Shown here in pieces: positions 16,354 through 24,428 of a DNA stretch of 47,133 bases; position 1 is the stretch's first letter; each line of letters begins with the position of its first letter. The stretch comes from Lacticaseibacillus suibinensis. GTDB lineage: Bacteria; Bacillota; Bacilli; Lactobacillales; Lactobacillaceae. The stretch is taken from the NCBI RefSeq assembly GCF_003946175.1, contig NZ_RHOK01000020.1, positions 1-47,133 on the forward strand, given 5' to 3'. The position numbers were made by a program, and so were the translations under genes. The notes under the pieces are model-generated. The model saw only the letters and a list, made by a program, of their open reading frames with translations, had not been told where the DNA came from and searched no databases.

Positions 16354-18162
16354 TCAGCCGTTGATTTGGGTGGTTAAAGCTTCGATTTGGCGTTCCGTGT
16401 CATCTAGGAAGTTGATCATTTGCTTCAGTGGCGCATCGGTACTGATGTCCACACCGGCGACTTGGGCGGCTTCAAGCGGGGCCTTGGTGTCACCAAGGGC
16501 TAAGAAGCGCTGCCAATCAGCAATCGCCGCGTCACCATCTTTGGCGAGCCGCAGGTACGCCGCAGTGGAGATGACCATTGAGGCCGAGTAGGTGTAGGAA
16601 TACAAGCCCATATAATAATGACTCTGGCGCATCCACGTCAGTTCCGGCATGCCATCGTCCAAATCAACGGCATTGCCCCAGAACTGGTGCAGGACGCCTT
16701 TTTTAATCGCGTTCAACTTAGCAGCGTCGAAGGACTCGCCGGCATCGATCAAGGTGTACACTTCGCGCTGGAAGGCTGCTTCCAGCAAGTGGGTGACACA
16801 GTTGTGGAAGTAGGTATCAGAAAGCAGCCGGCTCAAGGCGTAGCGCTGCAGCCGCGGTTCCTGATGCTCACTGAGCAGACTGTGCGTCAGTAGCAGTTCG
16901 TGGAACGTGCTGGGGGCTTCACTGATGTAGGTCGATTGCCCACTGGCCAAAATGCTGTGCTGCTCGCCAGCCAAAGTCATTTGTCCCGTGTGGCCGAGTT
17001 CGTGCACCAAGGTGTATAGTGCCGGCAGCGTATCAGCCCAGCTCATTTCGACATACGGATGCACGCCGTAAACGCTGGCCGCAAACGCGCCGGATTCCTT
17101 ACCCTGATTAGCCGCAAAATCGACCCAGCGCTCTGGGAAGGCTTGCATGATCCGGTCTTGGTAAGCCTGGCCCATGGGCGCAATGGCCTTGGCAATGGCG
17201 GCCGGCGCTTCCGCTAACGAGATGGTAGGCGTGTAGGTCGGATCCAAGTCGATTTGTAAATCGGTGTAGCCAATGTGATCGAGGCCCCAGAGCTGTTTGA
17301 TGAGCGTGACATAGCGCCGCATGATTGGTGCCAGGCCGTTCATCAGGCCGTCGATTTGGCGATCGAACATTTCACGGGTGACTTCCTGAGGCGCTAGTAA
17401 GTAATCGAAAACGGAGTCAAACCCGCGCATGGTCGCCAGCGTCTTTTCCTTGGCCACTTGCGCATAGTAGCCAGCCGCCATTGTGTTTTGGTAGCGCGCA
17501 AGGGTGGCGCAGAACTGATGATACGCGGCGCGGCGCACTTTGGTGTTGGGATGTTTTTGGTATTCCTCTTCATATAGAACAAAGGAAAGGGGATACGTTT
17601 CGCCATCCACCTCGAAACTGCCAAAGTCCATGTCACCAAAAATGGCTTGGCTGCGCATGGCATCCGGGGCGTTCAAAGCAGGATCGAGTTCAGCCAGCAC
17701 TTGTTCTGCGGCTAACGGCAAGGCGTGATGCTTTTCGAGCAAAATATGCCGGATGAAAGCGGCATGGTCTTCAGTGTCTGCCGCGGCTTTGAGCACTGTT
17801 TCCGGCTGGCCTTGCAGCTCGGTGGTGAAGAATTGCAGCTGGGCATCGTTTTGCGCCAGCAGGCTCTCCACGCGATGCAGGCGTGCATTGGCCTTGGGGT
17901 CGGTGGTGTCGGCAGATTGCGGCAGGAACGCGTAAGCGCTAATGTGATCGGCCAGCACTTGTAAGGTGGCGTAGTCGTCGAGCGCGTCGTCAATGACCGG
18001 CGCCTCGGTCAACCGACCCGAGTAGATGCGGATGAAGTCGGTGGTGAGGGCTTGCAGTTGCTTGATGGCACTTTCAAAGTCGGTTTCCGTGGCAAAAATG
18101 GCAGTGAGGTCCCAAGTTAGCGCGGGATCAACGGCGCTGCGCGGTGGTAAAGCGGTAGGCAT
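16354..18162 (-). CDS. pepF: Oligoendopeptidase F
   Basis: A 602-residue cytoplasmic zinc endopeptidase of family M3B that cuts peptides of about 7-17 residues, part of the proteolytic system used on milk or plant peptides. The zinc motif HELGH (His387, Glu388, His391) is followed by the third ligand region SEAPSTFHELLL. The N-terminal RSAVDPALTWDLTAIFATETDFE is the family's usual opening, and the length of about 600 residues is normal. AAGGAG lies seven bases before the ATG. It is monocistronic. Confidence 0.94.
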   Translation of the reverse strand: MPTALPPRSAVDPALTWDLTAIFATETDFESAIKQLQALTTDFIRIYSGRLTEAPVIDDALDDYATLQVLADHISAYAFLPQSADTTDPKANARLHRVESLLAQNDAQLQFFTTELQGQPETVLKAAADTEDHAAFIRHILLEKHHALPLAAEQVLAELDPALNAPDAMRSQAIFGDMDFGSFEVDGETYPLSFVLYEEEYQKHPNTKVRRAAYHQFCATLARYQNTMAAGYYAQVAKEKTLATMRGFDSVFDYLLAPQEVTREMFDRQIDGLMNGLAPIMRRYVTLIKQLWGLDHIGYTDLQIDLDPTYTPTISLAEAPAAIAKAIAPMGQAYQDRIMQAFPERWVDFAANQGKESGAFAASVYGVHPYVEMSWADTLPALYTLVHELGHTGQMTLAGEQHSILASGQSTYISEAPSTFHELLLTHSLLSEHQEPRLQRYALSRLLSDTYFHNCVTHLLEAAFQREVYTLIDAGESFDAAKLNAIKKGVLHQFWGNAVDLDDGMPELTWMRQSHYYMGLYSYTYSASMVISTAAYLRLAKDGDAAIADWQRFLALGDTKAPLEAAQVAGVDISTDAPLKQMINFLDDTERQIEALTTQING

Positions 18163-18286
18163 ACAATCACTCCTTCAATTCAAGTTTGCCTCAGTATAGC
18201 ATGCAAGCTAATGGGATTATCAGCTGTGCGTTTTTTTCCGTGGTCATTTTTGGTAAACTAAATGAAAACAAATAAGGAGGCCGCGC

Positions 18287-18631
18287 ATGATTAACAATAA
18301 TCAACTGGTGACACGGTACTACAATCTCAAGGCCAAAAATAATGAGTTGTTCAAGGTCACAGAAGGTTATGTCGACGAACAGGTCAAGGCGTTGTACGAG
18401 GAGCTTGACCAACATTTTGTTGATCGGCTGGAAATCGATGTGCAGGTGGCCATGGACAAGGGCCAAAAAGCCGCGCCTGAGCTCGATCCGGCGGAATTAG
18501 AAGTGGCCGTGACCAACAACATCATGAAGCATCTCGATGATTTGGGGCTTTCGGTGTTGCCACCGCGCTTAAGCGAGCCGAACACCATCGTTGCCCATTT
18601 GAACTTCTTCAACCACAGTCGGTACTACTAA
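18287..18631 (+). CDS. Conserved-looking small protein, unknown
   Basis: A 114-residue, acidic, soluble protein rich in predicted helix (NNQLVTRYYNLKAKNNELFK, then DEQVKALYEELDQHFVDRLEIDV). There is no signal peptide, Cys or metal motif. A strong AAGGAGG lies before the ATG and a strong terminator follows, so it is a single-gene unit. I recognise no family and give no function. Confidence 0.75.
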   Translation: MINNNQLVTRYYNLKAKNNELFKVTEGYVDEQVKALYEELDQHFVDRLEIDVQVAMDKGQKAAPELDPAELEVAVTNNIMKHLDDLGLSVLPPRLSEPNTIVAHLNFFNHSRYY

Positions 18632-18680
18632 AAACATCCCACCTGACTTCACTCTTTAAAGTCAACGGTGGGATGTTTTT
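18632..18680 (+). terminator. Terminator of the 114-residue protein gene
   Basis: ACATCCCACC pairs with GGTGGGATGT, with an inner TGACTT/AAGTCA stem, followed by five Ts and GCG. Confidence 0.9.
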
Positions 18681-18688
18681 GCGCTGCC

Positions 18689-18917
18689 GCGGGTGAGGTC
18701 GTGGTGGCTCCGGGGCGCGGCGGTCTGGCTGCGGGGGACGGCTGGAGCCAAAAGGCGGTCTCCAGCCTCAACTGCGAGCCAGCATCGCGCATACGCGCTC
18801 AACGCTGTCTCGCAGTTGCCCCCAACCAGCACAGGAGCAGCCTGCAAAGTGCGCAGTCTACTCGTGTGCTGGTTGTTTCGCGGCTGGACCGCCACGCCCC
18901 TCCGCCACCCCGCCCGC
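18689..18917. repeat. Large multi-branched palindromic element
   Basis: About 230 GC-rich bases with a long imperfect outer stem (left arm 18689-18725, right arm 18887-18917; GGCGGTC/GACCGCC and GGGGCG/CGCCCC are its perfect parts). Inside are three perfect hairpins: GGCTGGAG/CTCCAGCC (18740-18767), AACTGCGAG/CTCGCAGTT (18770-18817, itself with AGC/GCT and GCGC/GCGC inside), and CAACCAGCACA/TGTGCTGGTTG (18823-18875). The shape is a giant cloverleaf. It starts just after a terminator and codes for no plausible protein. It could be a structured RNA, a mobile hairpin element or a DNA cruciform. The rest of this 400-base gap holds only a weak short frame (18937-19080). Confidence 0.7.
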
Positions 18918-18936
18918 ACTCGCTGGATAACAGAAG

Positions 18937-19080
18937 ATGATTCGCGACGTCTGTCGGTTATTAGAAAATGATGTTTGGCTGACCGGCGGCAAGTGGGCAG
19001 CGGAAAGTGACTGGCTGTTTTTCACCAACGACTCAAGTTACTGCTGGGTGCTCAGCCATTCACCCAGGTGCTTGAAGTAA
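18937..19080 (+). CDS. Short reading frame, possible gene fragment
   Basis: A 47-codon frame, MIRDVCRLLENDVWLTGGKW then AAESDWLFFTNDSSYCWVLS, with protein-like composition up to about codon 35. It has no ribosome site and runs into the end of the convergent peptidase gene, where its last codons are antisense coding. It may be the 5' piece of a gene whose remainder has been lost. Weak evidence. Confidence 0.25.
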   Translation: MIRDVCRLLENDVWLTGGKWAAESDWLFFTNDSSYCWVLSHSPRCLK

Positions 19081-19934
19081 TCGTCGGGGTTATCGAGCAT
19101 TTGGCCGTGGCCGGCGTCTGGGGTGATGTGCAAGGTGGCGTTGGGGATGGTGGCGGCCATTCGCCGCGCTGCGGTTAGCGGCATGGTTTCGTGGCCCCCA
19201 AAGGTCAGGTAGGTGGGCACGGTGATGTTGTGAATGTCGGCGCGCCGGTCCCAATCTTTCAAGGCGCCAACCATGACGAATTCGTTGTCGCCTTGGAAGT
19301 AGTTATAAACTGGCGTGCCCATGACCGAGATCAGGTGCCGCGGCTGGGGGTCGCTTTGGTGATGCAGGTAATGTTCGCCCAACTCAGCCACTAGGGCTTG
19401 ATACTTGGCATCCGTGAAGGCGTGGTCGGCTTCGATTTGCTTCATGTACGCGACCTGATCGGGCGTGAACATGCTTTCACGAATCGCATTGATGTTGACG
19501 ATGTATTCATCCAAATTGTCAATCATCGAGCTGAGAATCAGGCCTCTGAGGTGCTCACCGTAGCGCAAAGCGTACTCGATGGCGAGCACGCCGCCCCAGC
19601 TTTGGCCTAACAAGAAAAAGTGGTCGAGGCCGAGTTTTTGCCTTACTTCTTCGACTTCATTGACGTAGTAGTCAATAGTCAAAAATTGCTCGCGAATGGC
19701 GGGGTCGGTCCAGTCTGGTTGATCCGAGTACCAGGAGCCGAGTTGGTCATAGCGGGTGGCCGTGACGCCATAAGGGGCGAGGCGTTCACCGAAGTTTTCA
19801 AAAACCTCATTGGTGCCGCCAGGCCCGCCATGCAGCGTCATCAGCTGAATGGGGCCGTTGCCGCGAGTTTGCGTCCAAAGATGGTAGCCATTGGCCAAGG
19901 TGACAAAATGGGTACCGTTTTTTGCTGTTTTCAT
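19038..19934 (-). CDS. Proline iminopeptidase-type alpha/beta hydrolase
   Basis: A 298-residue cytoplasmic serine peptidase of family S33 that removes N-terminal proline from peptides. LHGGPGG (34-40) forms the oxyanion hole, GQSWGG carries the nucleophile Ser112, and DAGHGQ carries His276. At the usual place of the catalytic acid the sequence reads FGGHETMP, so the acid would be Glu249 rather than Asp, as far as I can align by eye. A helical cap spans about residues 140-215. Lactobacilli use PepI/PepR enzymes of this type in proline-rich peptide use; PepI and PepR cannot be told apart here. Confidence 0.88.
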   Translation of the reverse strand: MKTAKNGTHFVTLANGYHLWTQTRGNGPIQLMTLHGGPGGTNEVFENFGERLAPYGVTATRYDQLGSWYSDQPDWTDPAIREQFLTIDYYVNEVEEVRQKLGLDHFFLLGQSWGGVLAIEYALRYGEHLRGLILSSMIDNLDEYIVNINAIRESMFTPDQVAYMKQIEADHAFTDAKYQALVAELGEHYLHHQSDPQPRHLISVMGTPVYNYFQGDNEFVMVGALKDWDRRADIHNITVPTYLTFGGHETMPLTAARRMAATIPNATLHITPDAGHGQMLDNPDDYFKHLGEWLSTQQ

Positions 19935-20060
19935 TGTCTCACCTCATTGTGGTATGCCTTATTCTACCGCGCAGGCACCTAAAAATCTCTTAATTCAAGG
20001 CGTTCGCCGGCATTTTCCCGCGGCTATCGGCTAGAATGAGAATAGAAGGAAGGTGGCCAG

Positions 20061-22406
20061 ATGGCAGAGCAGTCCACAAATGCAAGTGGGTTAACCAATG
20101 AAGAAGTGGCAAAGCGCGAGCAGGCGGGCCAAGTCAACACCCAACCAGCAGCGCTGACGCCTTCAATCGGCCAGATTGTCAGCGGCAATACGTTCACTTT
20201 GTTCAATTTCGTGAACTTGGCTTTGGGTGTCCTGATTGCCACCACTGGTAGTTACAAAAATCTGCTGTTTTTGTTCGTGGCGATTATCAACACCGCGATT
20301 GGGACGTTCCAGGAAATTCGAGCCAAGATTCAAATCGACAAAATGCGAATTTTAGCCGAAACCCCAGCCCATGTCCGGCGAGGCGGCACGTTGCACACCA
20401 TTGCGCAAACCGCTATTGTGTTGGGCGACCTGCTGGTGCTCAAACGCGGCGATCAAATTCCGGTCGACGGGGTGGTCCGCGAAACTAGCGGCGTGGAAGT
20501 GGATGAAAGTCCGCTGACTGGGGAAGCCAATCCCATCAGTAAACAGGTTGATGATCCGCTTTACTCCGGCAGCTTTCTGGTCGCGGGGCAAGTGGTGATG
20601 CAGGCCACGGCGGTGGGGGGAACCACTTTTGCCGCCAAGCTGGCCAATGAAGCCAAGGCGGGGCCGCAAACGCAAAGCCAGTTGCTGGCCACCATCAACC
20701 GCATTATTCAGGTGCTGACCTACGTGCTGATTCCGCTGGGGGCCGCGTTATTTATCGTGTCCATGGTGCGGCGTGGTAATTACAACCGGGCGATTTTGTC
20801 GACCAGTGCTGCCATGATTGGGATGATTCCCGAAGGCTTGGTGCTGTTGACCAACGTCGCGCTGGCGGTATCGTCGCGCAACTTGGCGAAGCGGCGCGTG
20901 CTGGTGCGAGCGCTGCCGGCGATTGAGGCCTTGGCGCGGGTTGATGTGATGTGTTTGGACAAAACCGGCACCATTACCTCCGGCAAACTGCGCATCAGCG
21001 GCGTGTATCCGGCGGCGACGAGCAGTGAAGACGCGGTAATCAAGGCGGCCACCGCGGTGGTGTACGCCTTAAATGATGATAACGAAACCGCACTGGCCAT
21101 CAAACAGGCCTGGCCGCAGCAACCGAGCGTCACCGTGGTGAATACCGTGCCGTTTTCGTCGGCGCGAAAATGGTCTGGCGCCAGCTTCAGCGATGGTACC
21201 AGCGTTGTGATTGGGGCACCGGAGTTTGTCTTTCCTGCCGGCCTGCCGCAAACCGTTAGTCAAACCATTGCTAAGGCGACTCGCGCGGGGTACCGCGTGC
21301 TCGCCGTGGCTGAGACCCAGCAAGGCTTGGCGCTGCCACTGGCCGGTATGCAGCTGCTGGGCTATCTCACCATCAGCGATGAAGTCCGGCCTGCCGCCGC
21401 TGAAACGTTGGCCTTTTTCGAAACGCAGGATGTCACGCTGAAAATTATTTCCGGTGACAATCCGCTCACCGTGGCCAACGTGGCCCAGCAAGCTGGCCTG
21501 ACTCACGCGGATCACTGGGTGGACATGCAAACTGTGCCGAACGAGGCGGATTTCAACCAGCTGGTGCAGGATTATACCGTGTTTGGCCGCGTGACGCCGA
21601 CGCAAAAAAAGCACCTGATTCAGGCGCTTCAACAAAACGGTCATACCGTGGCGATGACGGGTGATGGGGTCAACGATGTGTTGGCGCTAAGACAGTCGGA
21701 TTGTGCGATTGCCATGGCTTCTGGAGCAGAGGCGGCGAAGTCGATTGCCGACTTTACCTTGCTGGATTCCAACTTCGACGCGATGACCGGCGTCTTAAAT
21801 GAAGGCCGCCGGGTCATCAACAACATTGAGCGGGTGGCGTCGATGTATCTGGTCAAAACTATTTTCTCAGTGATTTTAACCGCGATTTTTGTCTTTCTGC
21901 CACTGGATTATCCGATTACCCCGATTAACCTGACCCCGGTGTCTGCGATTGCCGTGGCCATTCCGTCGTTCTTCTTGACCCTGGAACCGAACTTCCAGCG
22001 CGTTACCGGCCAATTTTTCCAAAAAGTGATGACCATCGCCGCGCCGGCGGCCTTAGCCGTTGTCGGTTACACTTTGCTGCTGACGCGTTTTGAGTACCTG
22101 TGGCACTGGGACTTTGCGTTCACGTCGACGCTGGTGGTGTTCATGATTGGCGTCATCGAGCTGCATGTGGTGGGCCTAGTGTCACGGCCATTCAATCGGT
22201 TCAAAACGCTGATGCTGGCACTTTTGCTAGTGGCTTTTTTCGGCGTATTCTTTGTGGTGAATGGCGTGTTCTCACTGGCCAACTTATGGCGGTGGGATCG
22301 GGCGTTGGTTTATGTGCCGATGCTACTGTCCAGTCTGCCGGTGTACCTCCTGCTCCAAGAGGTGCTGGGCAAGCGGGTGTTATCCAGGATTAACTGGCGT
22401 TTCTGA
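20061..22406 (+). CDS. Cation-transporting P-type ATPase (P2-like, CtpE-type)
   Basis: A 781-residue membrane ATPase. The TGE actuator motif lies near Thr153, the phosphorylated Asp300 is in CLDKTGTITS, and the hinge is AMTGDGVNDVLALRQSDCAIAM near 530-550. GMIPEGLVLLTNVALA before the phosphorylation site replaces the CPx motif of heavy-metal pumps, so it is not a copper or zinc pump. It lacks the long N- and C-terminal parts of SERCA-type pumps. From memory this group includes mycobacterial CtpE and pneumococcal Exp7, linked to calcium uptake; the ion here is not proved. The ATG has AAGGAAGG upstream and a TAGAAT -10 near 20031. Its last 27 bases overlap the end of the convergent stress protein gene. 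Confidence 0.88.
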   Translation: MAEQSTNASGLTNEEVAKREQAGQVNTQPAALTPSIGQIVSGNTFTLFNFVNLALGVLIATTGSYKNLLFLFVAIINTAIGTFQEIRAKIQIDKMRILAETPAHVRRGGTLHTIAQTAIVLGDLLVLKRGDQIPVDGVVRETSGVEVDESPLTGEANPISKQVDDPLYSGSFLVAGQVVMQATAVGGTTFAAKLANEAKAGPQTQSQLLATINRIIQVLTYVLIPLGAALFIVSMVRRGNYNRAILSTSAAMIGMIPEGLVLLTNVALAVSSRNLAKRRVLVRALPAIEALARVDVMCLDKTGTITSGKLRISGVYPAATSSEDAVIKAATAVVYALNDDNETALAIKQAWPQQPSVTVVNTVPFSSARKWSGASFSDGTSVVIGAPEFVFPAGLPQTVSQTIAKATRAGYRVLAVAETQQGLALPLAGMQLLGYLTISDEVRPAAAETLAFFETQDVTLKIISGDNPLTVANVAQQAGLTHADHWVDMQTVPNEADFNQLVQDYTVFGRVTPTQKKHLIQALQQNGHTVAMTGDGVNDVLALRQSDCAIAMASGAEAAKSIADFTLLDSNFDAMTGVLNEGRRVINNIERVASMYLVKTIFSVILTAIFVFLPLDYPITPINLTPVSAIAVAIPSFFLTLEPNFQRVTGQFFQKVMTIAAPAALAVVGYTLLLTRFEYLWHWDFAFTSTLVVFMIGVIELHVVGLVSRPFNRFKTLMLALLLVAFFGVFFVVNGVFSLANLWRWDRALVYVPMLLSSLPVYLLLQEVLGKRVLSRINWRF

Positions 22407-22841
22407 CGCGGTGACGATGAGCACGTCACAAGGCGCATTTTCCGTGACAAAACTGGCCACTGAGCCCATGAACATGCGGGCGGCGGCATGTTTGGTCGCC
22501 CGGCCCAGAATGATCAGGCTGGAATGGTATTCTTGCGGGAAGTCAAGCGCGATCACCGTCCGCGGATTACCGAACCGCAAATGATACGCCACAGTCAGAC
22601 CTTGCGCCTGCAGCTTTTTGGCTTGCTCATCCAGCTCAAGCTCGGCGCGCGTTTCGGCGTTGTATAAAATCGTCCCATCGACGTCAGGTTGTTGATAAAG
22701 ACCCACATGGTAAGAGCGGGTATCGATGACGTAGAGCAGATCGATCACCACATCTTCTCGCGTTGCGATGGCTTGCGCGGTCGCGACTGCTTGGCCTGCT
22801 GCTGGGGAGCCATCAAAGGCCACCAAAATGCGTTCTGTCAT
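22380..22841 (-). CDS. Universal stress protein (UspA family)
   Basis: A 153-residue UspA-fold protein. It starts RILVAFDGSPAAGQAV, with the conserved Asp of the ATP-binding type, and ends ILGRATKHAAARMFMGSVASFVTENAPCDVLIV, close to the GxxGx(9)GS(V) nucleotide loop, though the second Gly of that loop seems to be missing. Family members help survival under stress, often as ATP-binding dimers. The ATG was chosen because AAAGGA is ten bases upstream; the GTG nine bases earlier is too close to it. It overlaps the convergent P-type ATPase gene by 27 bases. Confidence 0.88.
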   Translation of the reverse strand: MTERILVAFDGSPAAGQAVATAQAIATREDVVIDLLYVIDTRSYHVGLYQQPDVDGTILYNAETRAELELDEQAKKLQAQGLTVAYHLRFGNPRTVIALDFPQEYHSSLIILGRATKHAAARMFMGSVASFVTENAPCDVLIVTASETPVNPG

Positions 22842-22983
22842 GTTCGCCACATCCTTTCTGTCTTTGTTGTACCATATCTGGCCTCACCAAGGGGATGAAA
22901 AGGCCTTGCTGCCTCGACAAAGATAGCGTTTTCCCTCGCAATTTGGTGGCGAATTGGTATGATAGAGACAGGAGGCGATGGCC

Positions 22984-23286
22984 ATGTTCAAAGAAACCAA
23001 AGCAATTGCAAAGCAGTTCGTCGAAACGGCACAAGAGCCCATTCACACGTTTGATAATATGCTGAAGGATGACCCAGAACTCGTGATTCCCTTGGCCATT
23101 ATTCACACCGTGCCAGTGGCGCTGATGATTATCGGCACCACCCAGATTATTATCGGACACCAAAAACTGCGGGCGGAAAAAGAACGCACCAAGCAAATCA
23201 GACTCAAGGCAATGCTGCACCACGGCTGCCGGCACCACCATGGCATCAAGCCGCACATGCACAAACTGGCCAAGCCTGAAGTTTAA
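22984..23286 (+). CDS. Small membrane protein with His-rich tail
   Basis: A 100-residue protein with one hydrophobic segment (about 35-58, LVIPLAIIHTVPVALMIIGT) between a charged N-terminus and a basic C-terminus rich in His (MLHHGCRHHHGIKPHMH). The tail could bind metal; that is only from composition. The second of two nearby ATGs is preferred because GGAGG lies eight bases before it. TATGAT with an upstream TG (extended -10) near 22957 is a likely promoter. It is divergent from the stress protein gene and followed by a strong terminator. No family recognised. Confidence 0.65.
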   Translation: MFKETKAIAKQFVETAQEPIHTFDNMLKDDPELVIPLAIIHTVPVALMIIGTTQIIIGHQKLRAEKERTKQIRLKAMLHHGCRHHHGIKPHMHKLAKPEV

Positions 23287-23306
23287 TGGCTATTTTGGCA
23301 TCATGG

Positions 23307-23348
23307 ACACCCCTAGGTAACTTGAATTCGAAGTTGCCTAGGGGTGTT
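23307..23348 (+). terminator. Terminator of the His-tail protein gene
   Basis: ACACCCCTAGG and CCTAGGGGTGT form a perfect 11-bp stem with an inner AACTT/AAGTT stem; the T-run is short (GTGTTTGCG). Confidence 0.8.
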
Positions 23349-23370
23349 TGCGCGTCTGATCGTCAGGCTG

Positions 23371-23510
23371 AAAGCGGCCTCACGCCACAGCCTTCATAGT
23401 TGCGCTACGGTTGGCAACGCTCGAGCAGCTAGCTACGGCAGAAGCCTCGAAGCCAGGAACCAGCTTCAATGCTTCTGCCTAGGCTAACTGTCGAGCTAAG
23501 CGCGCCAACC
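23371..23510. repeat. Structured repeat element, copy 2
   Basis: First of two tandem copies of the element seen at 10657-10799. It shares TAGTTGCGCT, GCAACGC, AGCTACG and AGGCTA with the others. Its outer stem is GGTTGGC (23409-23415) with GCCAACC (23504-23510), and its long hairpin runs from TAGCTACGGCAGAAGC to GCTTCTGCCTAGGCTA (GGCAGAAGC/GCTTCTGCC perfect) with GAAGC/GCTTC at the tip. The stem sequences differ from copy 1, the pairing does not. Confidence 0.7.
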
Positions 23511-23644
23511 TTCGCAGCCTAGTTGCGTTACGTGAGGCCAACGCCAGAGTGAATAGCTACGCCAGCTGGCCCGCCACCCAAAAGCGGTGGCAAACCAGCT
23601 GGCTAGGCTATTCATCCGGCTAAGTGCGGCCTCACTCCACAGCC
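23500..23644. repeat. Structured repeat element, copy 3
   Basis: Second tandem copy. It shares CCTTCGCAGCCTAGTTGCG and GAGTGAATAGCTACGCC exactly with copy 1. The outer stem is GTGAGGCC (23532-23539) with GGCCTCAC (23628-23635). The long hairpin runs GAATAGCTACGCCAGCTGG to CCAGCTGGCTAGGCTATTC with GCCACC/GGTGGC at its tip. The pair of copies is bounded by a 19-base direct repeat, GCGGCCTCAC(G/T)CCACAGCC, at 23374-23392 and 23626-23644. Confidence 0.75.
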
Positions 23645-23662
23645 TTTTTTGTAGTATGTTGA

Positions 23663-23812
23663 GGGCAACCGGAGCGGGGAGGGGCTCAGTGGTGAAATTG
23701 TTCTTAGCCAGCGGTTTTGGCTGGCTTAGAACAAGCCGCGACTTTGAGACTCGCAAAGCGAGGCTCAAAGCGCTGGCCACCACGTTCCAGCCCCTCCCCG
23801 CGGAGGCTGCCC
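23663..23812. repeat. Second multi-branched palindromic element
   Basis: An outer stem of 24 positions with 20 pairs (23663-23686 and 23789-23812; GCGGGGAGGGGCT pairs perfectly with its partner). Inside are GTGGTG/CACCAC (23689-23694 and 23778-23783), a hairpin GTTCTTAGCCAG/CTGGCTTAGAAC (23700-23732) and a hairpin CTTTGAG/CTCAAAG with inner CTCGC/GCGAG (23742-23770). The architecture is like that at 18689-18917, with different sequence. With the three entries above it fills most of the 600-base gap before the GNAT gene. Confidence 0.7.
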
Positions 23813-23885
23813 GGACTGGCCGGAGATTGCTAAATAACCGTTTTTGCGCGACAATAAGAGCACTATCTTTTAGTGGAGGCACAGC

Positions 23886-24404
23886 ATGGCAACAATTTAT
23901 ATGCGGCAAGGCACACCGGCGGACATTCCGGCGATTATGGGCATCATTGATGACGCCCGCGCGTTTTTGCACGCCCAAGGCATCAACCAGTGGCAAGGCA
24001 CCTATCCGGATCAGCCAGCAGTTGAGGCGGACTTGGCGAAAGGGACCAACCGCCTGCTGATTGTGGATGGCCAGGTGGCTGGTAACGCCAGTCTGCTGGA
24101 AGGACCCGATCCGTTCTACGGCACAATCGATGGGCCGGGTTGGGTTGGCGATGCGCCTTACATGATGATTCATCGCTTTGCCGTGTCAGCCAAAATTCGC
24201 GGCCAGCACCTCAGCAAGTTGTTCATGTCTAATCTCATCACCGAAGCCTATAAGAGCGGGTTTTACGACCTGCGCATCGACACGCATGCCCAAAATGAAA
24301 TCATGCAGCATGTCATTTTAGGCAACGGCTTTGAGTATCGCGGCATTGTCTACCTGGATGAGCCTGTCCCAGAACGAAACGCGTATCAGTTGTTATTGAA
24401 GTAG
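23886..24404 (+). CDS. GNAT family N-acetyltransferase
   Basis: A 172-residue acetyltransferase of the GNAT fold. It starts IYMRQGTPADIPAIMGIIDDAR (strand 1 and helix 1). The acetyl-CoA site lies around MIHRFAVSAKIRGQHLSKLFMSNLI (about 96-120), where the usual R/Q-x-x-G-x-G/A loop is KIRGQHLS, followed by LRIDTHAQNEIMQHVILGNGFEYRGIVYL, the final strands. The acceptor is unknown; small-molecule or ribosomal N-acetylation are possible. GTGGAGG lies before the ATG. Confidence 0.85.
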   Translation: MATIYMRQGTPADIPAIMGIIDDARAFLHAQGINQWQGTYPDQPAVEADLAKGTNRLLIVDGQVAGNASLLEGPDPFYGTIDGPGWVGDAPYMMIHRFAVSAKIRGQHLSKLFMSNLITEAYKSGFYDLRIDTHAQNEIMQHVILGNGFEYRGIVYLDEPVPERNAYQLLLK

Positions 24405-24428
24405 GCGTCGACGCAGAAGGGAGCGGCG

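Noticed and set aside
18689-18917. Cloverleaf considered as tRNA or tmRNA
   Set aside because: Arms are far too long, there is no T-loop sequence or CCA end, and the size does not fit.
21069-21644. A 191-codon frame antisense to the P-type ATPase gene
   Set aside because: Same reason: no start signal and the other strand is clearly coding.
23496-24173. A 225-codon frame opposite the GNAT gene and the repeats
   Set aside because: Its composition (Arg, Ala, Ser, Trp rich) is that of non-coding GC-rich sequence, and it spans the palindromes.
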